A stretch of 64,000 nucleotides of DNA from Belliella alkalica (lineage in GTDB: Bacteria > Bacteroidota > Bacteroidia > Cytophagales > Cyclobacteriaceae), in the NCBI RefSeq assembly GCF_022549785.1, contig NZ_JAKZGO010000003.1, forward strand, positions 124,705 to 188,704, given 5' to 3'. A program made the translations under genes and the position numbers. The notes under the pieces are model-generated. The model was not told the origin of the DNA. It did no database searches and saw only the letters and a list, made by a program, of their open reading frames with translations. This document shows, piece by piece, positions 1-7,082 of the stretch (position 1 is its first letter; each line of letters begins with the position of its first letter).

Positions 1-675
1 TATAATGGTCTGGATATGGACAAATTGCAGGGAATAGATGGCATAATCTCCCCTTCAGATTATGGACTTGGATCATCGGAAAAGGCCATCCTATACTGCG
101 GTCGGATCAAATCCGAAAAAGGTGTAGGTGCACTTATTGAAGCATTTAAAATCATTCATAAAACACATCCCGATTACAGGCTGGTGTTGATTGGATCTGG
201 AGATTTTAAGGAGATGATTTCAAAGACCAATCCCATTTCTGCCAAGGTTACCTTCACAGGGAAGTTGTCAAGGGAGGAGTTGTTTAAGTGGTACGGTATG
301 GCTTCAGTAGGGGTTCTGCCCTCTTTCCATGAACAGTGCAGCTTTACGGCCTTAGAGATGGCTGCCCATCGCCTCCCAATGGTCATAAGTGCTGTGGATG
401 GTTTGGAAGAAATGTATCATGATGGCTTGGACAGTCTCAAAGTACAGGTAGGCTTTGATAAAGATGGGTTCAAGACCATTTTCCCCCAGACTCTGGCAGA
501 GAAAATAATAACTCTAATACAGAACCCTGAATTAGCCACTCAATTGGCTCAAAATGCATTTCGATTGGTTTCTGAAAAATACACCTTGGATAATATGATT
601 AGAGGATATATTGAGTTGTTTCAAACTGAATCTCACGAAATCTATTTAAAATATCAAGACAAATCTATTTGGTAA
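1..675 (+). CDS. Glycosyltransferase family 4, C-terminal part (5' end outside window)
   Basis: The reading frame is open from base 1, and the first codons read Y-N-G-L-D, the NG(I/L)D turn usual in GT4 enzymes, so the start lies upstream. What remains is the nucleotide-sugar-binding half of a GT-B enzyme: the YCGR(I)..EKGV..LIEAF strand-helix, RLVLIGSG, and the acidic EX7E donor-site motif inside FHEQCSFTALE. The family moves a sugar from a nucleotide donor with retention. The PSFHEQCS block resembles, from memory, a Bacteroidota group found beside small peptide genes and radical-SAM maturases (TIGR04157-like). A small exported peptide gene does follow, but no radical-SAM gene is visible. 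The acceptor is unknown. The 150-bp gap to the next gene is AT-rich and holds its promoter. Confidence 0.85.
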   Translation, partial: YNGLDMDKLQGIDGIISPSDYGLGSSEKAILYCGRIKSEKGVGALIEAFKIIHKTHPDYRLVLIGSGDFKEMISKTNPISAKVTFTGKLSREELFKWYGMASVGVLPSFHEQCSFTALEMAAHRLPMVISAVDGLEEMYHDGLDSLKVQVGFDKDGFKTIFPQTLAEKIITLIQNPELATQLAQNAFRLVSEKYTLDNMIRGYIELFQTESHEIYLKYQDKSIW

Positions 676-792
676 AGTAGACGGAGCTATATTGAAACTT
701 GAATTATTCATTATTTATCTTTCAAGTAATTATTTTTAATTTTTATTTTTTAAAATTTTCTTTCGTAATCTTTTCATATTGATAAAAAATAA

Positions 793-800
793 TATTTTTG
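793..800 (+). promoter_or_regulatory. Bacteroidota -7 element (TATTTTTG)
   Basis: This is an exact match to TAnnTTTG, 25 bp before the ATG of the small peptide gene. There is no clear TTTG at the -33 position, only T-rich sequence. If real, it gives the peptide gene its own short-leader transcript, separate from the glycosyltransferase. Confidence 0.4.
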
Positions 801-825
801 GATACTAACATAAATCAAAACAATT

Positions 826-1080
826 ATGTAAAAGAAAAACAGGCTAGCAAAAGCAGTTATGGTAGCAAGTGTCATGACTATGGGGGTTGGGCTTGTACAG
901 CCAGTAAATTTGGAGGCTCAAACTACTGGAGGTGGCAGTTCTTATTCAGCTGCAGGTTTTGAATTCCCATGCACAAGGATTTGGTGTCAGTCAACTTGGT
1001 CTATGAGTGCCTGTGGTCTGGGTGAAGTCACTAGTCAAGTTTGTAATACATCAGCAAGCCAAAGATTTAGAGTTGTTTAG
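826..1080 (+). pseudogene. Small Cys-containing exported peptide with stop at codon 2
   Basis: From ATG 826 the frame reads Met-stop, then K-K-N-R-L-A-K, a hydrophobic stretch and ...NLEAQ, i.e. a complete signal peptide, followed by a Gly/Ser segment and four cysteines. A T in place of A at 829 would restore the usual M-K-K-K start. The alternative ATG at 859 keeps the hydrophobic core but loses the charged n-region. The mature part (GGGSS, then Cys at residues 38, 43, 52 and 62 counted from ATG 859) has the build of Bacteroidota NVEALA-like or natural-product-precursor peptides. That likeness is by architecture only. The last 74 bases overlap the next frame, and its C-terminus may be altered by the same junction that truncated the hydrolase. 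I call it broken, but expression from 859 cannot be excluded. Confidence 0.5.
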
Positions 1081-1852
1081 AAATGGGGTTCTGGGAAATG
1101 AAAAAATCCATCTGATTTCATATGCCAGTGCCTCAGGTATAGCGCTTCATTACCTGAGTGTTTTTCCGGATCAAGTAAGTAAAATATTAGCTATCAATCC
1201 CCTTCTTTTTGATTTGCAGAAGAATATGAATTTCCTGCCCTTTGAAATCAAGAATGATGAAGCTTCACAAGAATTCATAGATGAAAAATGGATAAAGTTT
1301 GCGTGGTATCTGGGGTTGGAAGAGCCTTTTTATGGAGGAAAGCGAAAAAAGAATGAACTTGTAGATAGAATTTACCAATTCAATTCATGGGAGTTCTTAT
1401 TACCGGAAGTAAATGGAGAACTATTGCAGCGCATAGCTGTAAAAGTCCGTCTTTTTGAGCATACTCGAAATTACCTCTATGAGCATGACGAATCCAAGAC
1501 GATTCCGAGTGTAATCCAATGGATGAAGAATAACAGCATGGAAGTTTGGGATGCTTTTGATCGGCAGCCATTCCGGTTTGTGGGAATGCATTATGATTTG
1601 TTGACACAGTTTACAGGAAAGATGATGATCGTCTGTTCCAATCAAAATCTAATGATCAACCCAAAAACATTCGAAGGTTTGGCGGAATTCATCTCAAACC
1701 CAACCATGCTTTATATAAAAGATGCACATGCCTTGCAGAAGCTTTATTCACAACCTGAATGGCCATTAGTTCTCCAAAGTTTTTTCGATAGCGATGTGCA
1801 AGGGCAAATCCAAGCCTTCAAAGACCTTCAAAATAAAGGATTGATCCGTTAA
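1007..1852 (+). pseudogene. Alpha/beta-hydrolase-like protein lacking its N-terminal third
   Basis: From about residue 20 the protein looks like the second half of an alpha/beta-hydrolase: a strand-elbow-helix (LISYASASG followed by IALHYLSVFPDQV), a helical cap, then MMIVCSNQN and a late His region (IKDAHALQ). About 80-100 residues that normally come before the nucleophile elbow (core strands, oxyanion hole) are absent. The first 17 codons are the peptide gene read in another frame, so they are not native. The elbow would be Y-A-S-A-S rather than G-x-S-x-G, so activity is doubtful even in the intact gene. The best reading is a deletion remnant fused near 1045-1065. A hairpin terminator follows the stop. 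Confidence 0.55.
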
Positions 1853-1856
1853 GAAA

Positions 1857-1898
1857 AAAAGGAATGCTAAGGATTTAAATTCCATAAACATTCCTTTT
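1857..1898. terminator. Hairpin terminator between convergent genes
   Basis: AAAAGGAATG (1857-1866) pairs perfectly with CATTCCTTTT (1889-1898), and the loop holds a smaller palindrome (GGATTTAAATTCC). A/T runs on both sides let it serve the truncated hydrolase on + and possibly rocD on -. Confidence 0.6.
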
Positions 1899-1978
1899 CA
1901 AATTATCTCTACGATATTTCGATCTTACTTCAACATCATATCTATTGGACATCTACTCTATTTCGATGAAGTCATATT

Positions 1979-3253
1979 TCATTTATCAAACTCCTTCACC
2001 ACTTTTTCTATGATATCACAGCATTCATGAAGCTGCTCTTCTGTCATCACCAAAGGTGGTGCGAAGCGGATGATATTCCCATGGGTAGGCTTTGCCAAGA
2101 GTCCATTGTCTTTCAGTGCGACACACATATCCCAAGCAGTGGAGCTGTCTTCAGTGTCATTGACTACTACAGCATTTAGCAAACCTTTTCCTCTTACCAA
2201 TTTTAGAATGCTATACTTATCTACCAAAACCTGCATTCTCTCACGGAAGATCTTTCCAAGTTTTCTGGCATTGACAGCAAGCTTTTCGTCTCTAACTACC
2301 TCCAATGCAGCGATTGCTACTTTTGCTCCAAGTGGATTTCCACCGAAAGTTGAGCCATGTTGCCCTGGCTTGATGACATTCATGATGTCATTATTTGCAA
2401 GTACGGCCGATACAGGGTAGAATCCACCTGATATAGCTTTGCCCAAGATCAGCATGTCAGGTTGAGTATAGCTCGCTTGTTTTTCACAATGTGCTTCACA
2501 AGTACAATTGCCACATACCGCAAGCAGTGAGCCTGTTCTTGCGATTCCAGTTTGAATTTCGTCAGCGATGAAAAGTACATTTTTGGCCTTGCAAGCCTCA
2601 GATGCTTTTCTGATAAAATCTTCCGCTGGTGTATAGACACCCGCTTCGCCTTGGATAGGCTCTACTAGAAACGCTACTACATTTTTATCTTCCAGTGCTT
2701 TTTCTAAAGCTGGAATATTATCGTATGGAATTTTCACGAAACCGGCCGTGTATGGACCAAAATTCTTTCTTGCATTTTTATCATTTGAAAAAGAGATGAT
2801 CGTAGTCGTTCTACCATGAAAGTTATTTTCTGCAACCACGATCACAGCTTCATTTTCATCAACCCCTTTTTTCTCGTAACCCCATTTTCTGGCAATCTTC
2901 AGTGCTGTCTCTACACCTTCTGCGCCTGTATTCATTGGGAGGACTTTGTCAAACCCAAAATATTCGGTTATGTATTTTTCAAAAGGTCCAAGTACATCAT
3001 TAAAAAAAGCACGAGATGTCAAGGTCAACGTACTTGCTTGCTCGATCAAGGCTTCTTTGATTCTTGGATGACAGTGTCCTTGGTTCACCGCAGAATATGC
3101 AGAAAGGAAATCAAAATATTTTTTTCCCTCTACGTCCCAAAGAAAAACGCCTTCACCTTTAGCCAATACTACAGGAAGTGGATGATAATTATGAGCTCCA
3201 TATTTGTCTTCCAGTTCGATTGCTTGTTTACTTGAGTTTATTGTTTCCATCAT
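1979..3253 (-). CDS. rocD: Ornithine--oxo-acid aminotransferase (RocD)
   Basis: A 424-residue class-III PLP aminotransferase that converts ornithine and 2-oxoglutarate to glutamate semialdehyde and glutamate, linking arginine and proline metabolism in the cytosol. Visible are the substrate arm ([13 protein letters not shown]), the cofactor pocket ([12 protein letters not shown]), Asp231 in FIADEIQTG, the Schiff-base Lys272 in LGKAISGG, and HGSTFGGNP. The length is near normal. One oddity is an insert just after the Asp loop with four cysteines (247, 250, 252, 256; [10 protein letters not shown]), which classical enzymes lack and which could bind a metal. The gene stands alone. Its start (ATG-ATG) lies 59 bp from a TATATTTG promoter element. 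Confidence 0.93.
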   Translation of the reverse strand: MMETINSSKQAIELEDKYGAHNYHPLPVVLAKGEGVFLWDVEGKKYFDFLSAYSAVNQGHCHPRIKEALIEQASTLTLTSRAFFNDVLGPFEKYITEYFGFDKVLPMNTGAEGVETALKIARKWGYEKKGVDENEAVIVVAENNFHGRTTTIISFSNDKNARKNFGPYTAGFVKIPYDNIPALEKALEDKNVVAFLVEPIQGEAGVYTPAEDFIRKASEACKAKNVLFIADEIQTGIARTGSLLAVCGNCTCEAHCEKQASYTQPDMLILGKAISGGFYPVSAVLANNDIMNVIKPGQHGSTFGGNPLGAKVAIAALEVVRDEKLAVNARKLGKIFRERMQVLVDKYSILKLVRGKGLLNAVVVNDTEDSSTAWDMCVALKDNGLLAKPTHGNIIRFAPPLVMTEEQLHECCDIIEKVVKEFDK

Positions 3254-3311
3254 AAAATTTGTAATTTTACAGCCTTAAATTATAGCTGTGTGATTTCTGA
3301 AGCGTAATTTA

Positions 3312-3319
3312 CAAATATA
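3312..3319 (-). promoter_or_regulatory. -7 element (TATATTTG) for rocD
   Basis: On the minus strand this reads TATATTTG, an exact TAnnTTTG match, giving a leader of about 50 nt before the rocD start. I see no good -33 TTTG at the right distance. Confidence 0.45.
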
Positions 3320-3342
3320 GTAAATGCCCAAGAGGATAAAGA

Positions 3343-3510
3343 ATGAATTCAAAAAAGAAAAAAGCAGAGCCAATGAAGTTGATTCCAGGCGATTATTATT
3401 TGAATTCTAACGGGATGATGGTTTTTACGGCTCAATATCATCTTAGAAGAGGCTATTGCTGCGGTAATGGCTGCAAACATTGCCCATATAAGGAAGAAGC
3501 AAAAGGTTGA
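3343..3510 (+). CDS. DUF5522 family mini-protein, 55 residues
   Basis: The frame encodes M-N-S-K-K-K-K... followed by DYYLNSNGMMVFTAQYHL and RGYCCGNGCKHCPY. The cluster of four cysteines (CC, GC, HC) after a YY..G.MVFT..Y motif is the signature of DUF5522, a short Bacteroidota/Proteobacteria family of unknown role that probably binds a metal. The start at 3343 is chosen because an ATG at 3324 is in another frame that stops early. It is transcribed divergently from rocD, whose promoter element sits 24 bp upstream. There is no terminator right after it. Confidence 0.8.
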   Translation: MNSKKKKAEPMKLIPGDYYLNSNGMMVFTAQYHLRRGYCCGNGCKHCPYKEEAKG

Positions 3511-3621
3511 AAGGTAGTAAAGCTATAAGGTTATAAAGTTGGCTTGAGAGGGAGTTTTGTTTACCCTGATTTTAGTTTTACTATGGCTTGTATCCTCGCA
3601 AACCAATCTGTCTACATAGTT

Positions 3622-3645
3622 AAGTTCTGTGGGGACACAGAACTT
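3622..3645. repeat. REP-like palindrome (10-bp stem, 4-nt loop)
   Basis: AAGTTCTGTG and CACAGAACTT are perfectly complementary around a GGGA loop. There is no T-tract, and it lies over 100 bp from the preceding stop, so it is a poor terminator. The size and tight loop fit repetitive extragenic palindromes, but copy number elsewhere cannot be judged here. Confidence 0.45.
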
Positions 3646-3773
3646 GGGGAAGAACTTCATGTTGCTTGTACTCTTTATTACTAATTAATATTAATCATAC
3701 TATTAGTATCCTAATCCCTCAATAACCTAATCAACCAATAATTTATTCCTTGCCAAGAATTATGCTCCTTGTG

Positions 3774-3815
3774 TCTCATGTCTTGAATCTTTTGTCTTTT
3801 TCCCCTAATCATCCA
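3774..3815. repeat. Degenerate heptanucleotide tract
   Basis: The bases can be cut into 7-nt units TCTCATG, TCTTGAA, TCTTTTG, TCTTTTT, CCCCTAA, TCATCCA. The first unit also begins the tract at 20.38 kb. Low-complexity words such as CCTAATC and CAACCAATAA extend it to the left. Confidence 0.4.
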
Positions 3816-3852
3816 CATTTTTAAAACTTTACGGAATTATTTTGAATGTTGA

Positions 3853-3884
3853 TTTTGGTAATTCAGCAAAAACTCCGATATTTG
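3853..3884 (+). promoter_or_regulatory. Promoter of the rpmB-rpmG-DUF4295 operon
   Basis: TTTTG at 3853-3857, then exactly 19 bp, then GATATTTG at 3877-3884 (one mismatch to TAnnTTTG). The spacing equals the Bacteroidota sigma-ABfr consensus, and the element lies 44 bp before the rpmB start. Confidence 0.65.
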
Positions 3885-3928
3885 CAGACTCAATTATAAA
3901 AACGTCTTAAATATTACGATCATATATC

Positions 3929-4171
3929 ATGGCAAAAGTTTGTGACATCACCGGTAAGAGGCCTCAAGTAGGTAACAATGTATCGCATGCGAACAACAAG
4001 ACCAAGCGTAAATTCCTTCCAAACTTACATAAGAAATCTTTTTATGTGCCTGAAGAAGATGCTTGGATCACTTTGAAAGTTTGTTCAAAGGCTTTGAGAA
4101 CCATCAACAAGAATGGTATCAGTTCAGTTTTGAAAAAAGCTCAAAACGAAGGTTACATTATCATTAAATAA
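3929..4171 (+). CDS. rpmB: 50S ribosomal protein L28
   Basis: 80 residues opening with [20 protein letters not shown], the invariant L28 start, with a basic [10 protein letters not shown] segment. It binds 23S rRNA in the large subunit. No zinc cysteine pairs are seen (only Cys5 and one later Cys). It is first in a ribosomal mini-operon with rpmG 31 bp downstream, the standard Bacteroidota order. Confidence 0.97.
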   Translation: MAKVCDITGKRPQVGNNVSHANNKTKRKFLPNLHKKSFYVPEEDAWITLKVCSKALRTINKNGISSVLKKAQNEGYIIIK

Positions 4172-4202
4172 TAAGATTTACTCTTTATAAAGAATCAGAG
4201 CG

Positions 4203-4385
4203 ATGGCTAAGAAAGGTAACAGAGTACAAGTGATTATGGAATGTACAGAGCACAAAGCTTCTGGTGTTCCAGGTACTTCAAGATATATCACAACAAAAAA
4301 CCGTAAGAATACGACTGAGAGATTGGAATTGAAAAAATTCAACCCTATCTTGAAAAAAGTGACGGTTCATAAAGAAATTAAATAA
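4203..4385 (+). CDS. rpmG: 50S ribosomal protein L33
   Basis: 60 residues, [17 protein letters not shown]..., with [12 protein letters not shown] and [10 protein letters not shown] as in L33. Only one cysteine is present, so this is the zinc-independent (C-minus) form. It is co-transcribed between rpmB and the DUF4295 gene. Confidence 0.96.
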   Translation: MAKKGNRVQVIMECTEHKASGVPGTSRYITTKNRKNTTERLELKKFNPILKKVTVHKEIK

Positions 4386-4428
4386 TTTAGGACTGTTGTC
4401 AATAGACAATATATAAAACCTCAAAGAA

Positions 4429-4581
4429 ATGGCTAAGAAAGTAGTAGCAACCCTAAAGAAAGAAGGTGGTGTAACTTACGCTAAAGTTATCAAGGCTGTC
4501 AAGTCGGAGAAAACTGGTGCTTACACCTTCAGAGAAGAAATGGTTCCAACCACTCTGGTTCAGGAAACATTGAACAAATAA
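4429..4581 (+). CDS. DUF4295 ribosome-associated small protein
   Basis: A 50-residue basic protein, MAKKVVATLKKEGG..., ending TLVQETLNK. This is the DUF4295 family, confined to Bacteroidota and nearly always placed after rpmG. Its role is thought to be ribosomal but is inferred mainly from that context. It starts 43 bp after rpmG and is followed by a strong terminator hairpin. Confidence 0.9.
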   Translation: MAKKVVATLKKEGGVTYAKVIKAVKSEKTGAYTFREEMVPTTLVQETLNK

Positions 4582-4610
4582 TTATCATTTGCACTAGTTT
4601 GCAAATATAA

Positions 4611-4645
4611 AGTCCCTCGGAGTAAGACTCTAGAGGGACTTTTTT
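4611..4645 (+). terminator. Rho-independent terminator before ftsY
   Basis: AGTCCCTC (4611-4618) pairs with GAGGGACT (4633-4640). Inside it GAGT/ACTC extends the stem, and a T-tract follows. It lies only 30 bp before the ftsY start, so ftsY must rely on read-through or on a promoter inside or near this hairpin. Confidence 0.8.
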
Positions 4646-4674
4646 ATTATATTCGGGCTCAAATCGTAAATATT

Positions 4675-5634
4675 ATGGGAATTTTCGGATTCTTCTCCAA
4701 GGAGAAAAAAGAAAGTCTAGATCAAGGACTTCAAAAATCAAGTGAAAATATTTTTTCAAAGCTTAGCAAGGCGGTCGTCGGTAAATCAAAAGTCGATGAG
4801 GAAATACTTGATGAATTGGAAGAAATTCTAATCACTTCGGATGTAGGTGTGGATACCACGATCAAGATTATCAGAAGAATTGAGGAGCGCGTCTCTAAAG
4901 ATAAATACGTAAATACCGCGGAGCTTGATGTGATTCTCAGAGAAGAAGTCGTAGGACTACTTGAAGAAAATCAAAGTGTCGATCTGGCTGATTTTGATCT
5001 TCCTGTAGACAAAAAGCCTTATGTTATTATGGTCGTAGGTGTGAATGGTGTTGGGAAAACTACCACAATCGGTAAGCTTGCGCATCAATTCAAACAAGCG
5101 GGTAAGTCAGTGGTGTTGGGCGCAGCAGATACTTTTAGGGCTGCTGCTGTAGATCAATTGATTCTTTGGGGAAAAAGAGTGGATGTCCCTGTAATATCCC
5201 ATGGAATGAATACCGACCCCGCATCTGTAGCTTTTGATACTGTAAAAAAAGCAGTCGAGATGAATGCTGATGTAGTAATCGTAGATACTGCTGGTAGACT
5301 CCATACAAAAGTGAATTTGATGAATGAATTGACGAAAATCAAAAGAGTCATGCAAAAATTCATCGAAGATGCTCCGCATGAAATTCTACTCGTTCTTGAT
5401 GGATCTACTGGTCAAAATGCATTTATGCAAGCCAAAGAATTTACCAAAGCTACTGATATCAACGCACTTGCCATTACTAAATTGGACGGAACCGCCAAGG
5501 GTGGTGTAGTCATTGGTATTTCAGATCAATTTAAAATACCAGTAAAGTACATTGGTGTAGGCGAAAAGATGACTGATCTTCAGGTTTTTAACAGAAAGGA
5601 ATTTGTAGATTCCTTGTTTAAGAAGAAAAAGTAA
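4675..5634 (+). CDS. ftsY: Signal recognition particle receptor FtsY
   Basis: 319 residues. An N-domain helical bundle (about 20-105) precedes the SRP GTPase: P-loop GVNGVGKTTT at 122-131, the insertion-box DTFRAAAVDQL around 152-162, DTAGR at 204-208, and TKLDGTAKGG near 268. It docks ribosome-SRP complexes at the inner membrane so that membrane proteins are inserted co-translationally. The acidic A-domain of E. coli FtsY is missing, as is normal in this phylum. It follows the ribosomal mini-operon but lies beyond its terminator. Confidence 0.96.
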   Translation: MGIFGFFSKEKKESLDQGLQKSSENIFSKLSKAVVGKSKVDEEILDELEEILITSDVGVDTTIKIIRRIEERVSKDKYVNTAELDVILREEVVGLLEENQSVDLADFDLPVDKKPYVIMVVGVNGVGKTTTIGKLAHQFKQAGKSVVLGAADTFRAAAVDQLILWGKRVDVPVISHGMNTDPASVAFDTVKKAVEMNADVVIVDTAGRLHTKVNLMNELTKIKRVMQKFIEDAPHEILLVLDGSTGQNAFMQAKEFTKATDINALAITKLDGTAKGGVVIGISDQFKIPVKYIGVGEKMTDLQVFNRKEFVDSLFKKKK

Positions 5635-5642
5635 ATCTATTA

Positions 5643-5680
5643 GCCAACTGTTTGTTGAATTTTTAGCCTGTATAGTTGGC
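5643..5680. other. Hairpin just after ftsY
   Basis: GCCAACT (5643-5649) pairs with AGTTGGC (5674-5680) over a 24-nt loop, 8 bp after the ftsY stop. The T-tract is short, so it may be an RNA 3'-end stabiliser rather than the terminator. Confidence 0.35.
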
Positions 5681-5727
5681 AGTTTATGGAATAAAAAGAT
5701 TTTTCAAAAAAAATTGATTGTGAGACC

Positions 5728-5766
5728 CTAAGTAAGGAAAATTTAGAAGATATTTTCCTTACTTAG
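5728..5766. terminator. 15-bp perfect hairpin between convergent ftsY and M48 genes
   Basis: CTAAGTAAGGAAAAT (5728-5742) and its exact complement (5752-5766) surround a 9-nt loop. The stem is long and symmetrical and lies between converging transcripts, so it could stop both. Neither side has a long T-run. Confidence 0.6.
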
Positions 5767-5840
5767 TCTTCGCTAATAATTCCTTCCCAATAAAACCTGA
5801 CGTTCATGTGAGTTTTTGATAGTCTACAATCATATGAATT

Positions 5841-7073
5841 TCATCTTTCCAACTTTTTCAGTCTTTCCAACAGTGGTGGATGGGAATAATTCACAAATAC
5901 ATACCAAGGGTGGGGGTTGATATTACTTAATGTGTTTATTGATAGTGTTTTCAATGCTTCTGCCAAGGGCTCACCTGCATATGTTTCTTTCGCAAATGCA
6001 TCAGCTTCAAATTCATTTTTTCTACTGATCATGTTCATGAATATACCCAGCACCATAGAGATAGGAGAAAATAACATCGTAAATCCAATGATATTGAGGT
6101 GGATTGCCATTTCATTTCCTCCTAAGGCAAAACTCATGTTTTTGCTATAAATAAATTGGGCAAGGATAAAGAGTAATAAACCAACTTGCAATATACCAGC
6201 AGTCATCCCTAAAATGATATGGCGTTTTTTATAATGTCCGACTTCATGGGCTAGCACAGCAACAAGTTCCTCGGGAGTATGTTGCTCAATTAGCGTGTCA
6301 TATAGAACCACTTTTTTTCTTTTTCCGAAACCCGAAAAAAAAGCATTCGCTTTTGAAGAGCGCTTGCTGCCATCTATGACAAAAAGATTCTCCAGTGGAA
6401 ATGACACTTTTTCAGTATAATTTACAATCTTTTGCTTCAACTCACCGTCCTCAAGTGGTTTTAACTTGTTGAAAAATGGAAGTATCCAAGCGGTATAGAA
6501 AAGGTTTACCATCACCATAAATATTGCACTGATAATCCAAAACTGCCACCAAAAATCTTTTCCTATCTGATGGATAAGATAAAGAAGAAGAAACAAAAGA
6601 CCACCTCCGACAATAATGGACAATAAATAGCCTTTTAATTTGTCTGAGAAAAACGTTGCTTTGCTAGCTTTGTTAAATCCGAATTTTTCTTCAATGACAA
6701 ATGTGTGGTAAAAATCAAAAGGGATAGATAGCAAGTCAGAGCAAATGAAAATTATAGCAAAATATGCCAATGACAGCAGCATTGGATGAGAAATAATATT
6801 CCTAAGCCATTCATCAACCCAGCCAAACACACCAAGTAAGATTAGGCAGATTGTAAGTGTAAAGCTAAAAAGTCCAGAAATTACACCAAACCTAAAATTT
6901 ACTTGCTGATATGTTTTTGCTTCCTTTAATTTGGTGACACTCAAATACTCCTCAAGAGACTTTGGGATTGAAGTAAGAGGTCTTTTAATGTTTAAATAGC
7001 TAAGCGTTTTTTCAAATAAAAAACCAAAGGTAACTACTCCTATCAACAAGTATTTGATTGATAAAGAATCCAT
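5841..7073 (-). CDS. M48 CAAX-type (Ste24-like) membrane metalloprotease
   Basis: 410 residues with several membrane helices (about 5-22, 65-85, 98-118, 150-170, 180-200, 290-345). The zinc site is HEVGH at 276-280, with the third ligand Glu in NEFEADAFA near 350. The N-terminal CAAX-protease part (SIPFDFYHTFVIEEKFGFN) identifies the Ste24/FACE-1 branch, intramembrane zinc endopeptidases thought to do membrane-protein quality control in bacteria. The start is 9 bp after the PorP gene's stop, so the two are probably co-transcribed although functionally unrelated. Confidence 0.9.
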   Translation of the reverse strand: MDSLSIKYLLIGVVTFGFLFEKTLSYLNIKRPLTSIPKSLEEYLSVTKLKEAKTYQQVNFRFGVISGLFSFTLTICLILLGVFGWVDEWLRNIISHPMLLSLAYFAIIFICSDLLSIPFDFYHTFVIEEKFGFNKASKATFFSDKLKGYLLSIIVGGGLLFLLLYLIHQIGKDFWWQFWIISAIFMVMVNLFYTAWILPFFNKLKPLEDGELKQKIVNYTEKVSFPLENLFVIDGSKRSSKANAFFSGFGKRKKVVLYDTLIEQHTPEELVAVLAHEVGHYKKRHIILGMTAGILQVGLLLFILAQFIYSKNMSFALGGNEMAIHLNIIGFTMLFSPISMVLGIFMNMISRKNEFEADAFAKETYAGEPLAEALKTLSINTLSNINPHPWYVFVNYSHPPLLERLKKLER

Positions 7074-7082
7074 ATTTATACT

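Larger units (their letters stand above)
3511..3852. other. Intergenic stretch with REP-like hairpin and low-complexity tract
   Basis: No gene is seen. It holds a perfect hairpin at 3622-3645, then an AT-rich region, and from about 3774 a run of 7-nt units. The right end is the rpmB promoter. Similar material occurs at 20.2-20.5 kb, including a shared 11-mer (GTCTCATGTCT). Confidence 0.6.
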
